NCBI GenBank assembly: GCA_002385545.1
Contig: DGDR01000055.1
Location: 1-7,932, forward strand
DNA length: 7,932 nucleotides
Direction: 5' to 3'
Source: Clostridium sp. UBA3947
Lineage (GTDB): Bacteria; Bacillota; Clostridia; Clostridiales; Clostridiaceae
In this document: positions 7,244 to 7,932 of the stretch, piece after piece
Layout: every line of letters begins with the position of its first letter
Position numbering within the stretch: position 1 is the stretch's first letter
Translations under genes and position numbers: made by a program
Notes under the pieces: generated by a model
Databases searched by the model: none
What the model was told of the DNA's origin: nothing
The model's input: the letters and a program-made list of their open reading frames with translations, nothing else

Positions 7244-7642
7244 TTATCTGAAGGTATATTTGCCTAGGGTATCCATTTTGTCGTATTCTTTAATAAATAC
7301 ATCGTATACACTTATATCTAGTAAATTGCATAAAGCGGTTAAGTAGAAAATATTGTTACCAAGTTCTCTTTCTATAACTTCTCGGCATCCGTCGCATATT
7401 TTGCCCTCTAAATGAGTTTTCATGCAATCCGTTAAGGATTCTATAGAATCACCATCACAGGGCACTTGTTGTTTTGAAGCGTTTATACTAACACAGCCGC
7501 AGTTAGTTACAGCCTTTACTACTGCTCTGTTTATCCTTGCGTTTGATTCCTGAAACTTTGTCAAAATATCTAAAATGCTTTTATGTCTTAGTAATGATTC
7601 ATTAACTTTTATTTGCAGTTCATCCAATATAACATCCTTCAT
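7244..7642 (-). CDS. Small cysteine-rich clostridial protein with MazG-like C-terminal part
   Basis: The function is not known to me. The 132-residue, apparently cytosolic protein has no signal peptide or membrane helix. The N-terminal half is helical and contains the strongly patterned stretch FQESNARINRAVVKA followed by TNCGC (Cys48, Cys50). A CDGC pair (Cys83, Cys86) and Cys62, Cys73 and Cys105 follow, suggesting metal binding or redox chemistry. The C-terminal part, ELGNNIFYLTALCNLLDI, resembles the second helix of MazG-type nucleotide pyrophosphohydrolases (ELGDxLFYL), but the metal-binding Asp is Asn96, so that activity is doubtful. From memory, similar short Clostridium proteins carry the label DUF1573; I cannot verify this. 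A TTG at 7651 is in frame but abuts the AAGGAG ribosome site, so the ATG at 7642 (MKDVILDEL) is chosen. The gene is convergent with disA and has its own terminator. Confidence 0.75.
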   Translation of the reverse strand: MKDVILDELQIKVNESLLRHKSILDILTKFQESNARINRAVVKAVTNCGCVSINASKQQVPCDGDSIESLTDCMKTHLEGKICDGCREVIERELGNNIFYLTALCNLLDISVYDVFIKEYDKMDTLGKYTFR

Positions 7643-7651
7643 AAGTTTCAA

Positions 7652-7657
7652 CTCCTT
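7652..7657 (-). promoter_or_regulatory. Ribosome binding site deciding the start of the minus-strand gene
   Basis: On the minus strand AAGGAG is followed immediately by an in-frame TTG (7651-7649) and, nine bases on, by an ATG (7642-7640). Zero spacing rules out the TTG, while nine bases suits the ATG. The longer 135-residue reading should therefore be trimmed by three residues. Confidence 0.8.
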
Positions 7658-7932
7658 AAACTATTTTGATAAAGTTATCTAACAGGTAAGATATCTTTAT
7701 ATAAAGCACCAAAACAAAGCAGATTAATTTATGTCCATATTTATATAATATACTTAATTTAGCATATTTCATAGGGGGTTAGTGAGAGCATGTATAATAA
7801 AAGTTGAAAATGATCATTAATTAATATATATTAAATATATTAAGCTAGATTTTATACAAAAATATTCAACATACACCCTTAATTTAAGAATACACGAAAA
7901 TTTTTAAATATTCGAGCAAATTGCATATTTTT
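7658..7932. other. AT-rich intergenic region, no clear gene
   Basis: This stretch is very AT-rich and has no open frame of note on either strand. It must contain the promoter of the minus-strand gene. The best candidate, read on the minus strand, is TTGTTT then TATCTT with 18 bases between, which is weak. On the plus strand there are isolated -10-like boxes (TATAAT at 7744-7749 and 7793-7798) without matching -35 boxes, and an AGGGGG ribosome-like site at 7773-7778 followed by a 12-codon frame from GTG at 7782 to TAA at 7820. Two small palindromes are present: AATGATCATT (7809-7818) and TTAATATATATTAA (7821-7834). The next gene lies beyond the window. Confidence 0.55.

Noticed and set aside
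7643..7651. TTG start giving a 135-residue minus-strand protein
   Set aside because: It directly touches the AAGGAG ribosome site with no spacing; the ATG nine bases further is the plausible start.
7744..7798. Isolated TATAAT boxes at 7744-7749 and 7793-7798 as plus-strand promoters
   Set aside because: No -35 hexamer is present at 16 to 18 bases upstream of either and no gene follows within the window.

Overview
The window is a low-GC Firmicute chromosome segment, most probably from Clostridium sensu stricto or a close relative. The evidence is the AT-rich codon use, the strong AGGAGG-type ribosome sites, and the order ctsR-mcsA-mcsB-clpC-radA-disA, a conserved class III heat-shock / DNA-integrity locus of Bacilli and Clostridia. 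All six genes look intact, with family-typical lengths and nearly all diagnostic motifs.

Layout. Bases 1-42 hold a perfect CtsR operator and the ribosome site of ctsR. Bases 43-4534 are a tight four-gene block: ctsR (repressor), mcsA (zinc-finger activator), mcsB (protein arginine kinase) and clpC (AAA+ unfoldase). It ends in a strong intrinsic terminator at 4559-4595. Bases 4657-7171 hold radA (DnaB-like recombination helicase) and disA (DNA-scanning diadenylate cyclase). The 70-base gap between those two contains a small inverted repeat overlapping a TTGACA hexamer. Facing disA on the minus strand is a small cysteine-rich protein gene (7244-7642) with its own terminator at 7191-7232. The last 290 bases are AT-rich and show no convincing gene.

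How the genes work together (family knowledge). CtsR represses its own operon until stress. McsB, activated by McsA, phosphorylates arginines on misfolded proteins and on CtsR. ClpC with ClpP, which is encoded elsewhere, degrades the marked proteins. RadA processes recombination intermediates and modulates DisA, which makes c-di-AMP while scanning DNA. The two halves are separated here by a terminator, so radA-disA expression depends on read-through or on a promoter I could not identify convincingly.

I found no mobile element, CRISPR array, RNA gene or evidently new multi-gene system; this is mostly conserved core genome. The points most worth a second look are: the degenerate C-terminal phosphoarginine-pocket motif of McsB; the cysteine-rich, apparently catalytically degenerate MazG-like protein convergent with disA; the inverted repeat in front of disA; and the CtsR operator placed almost against the ribosome site.
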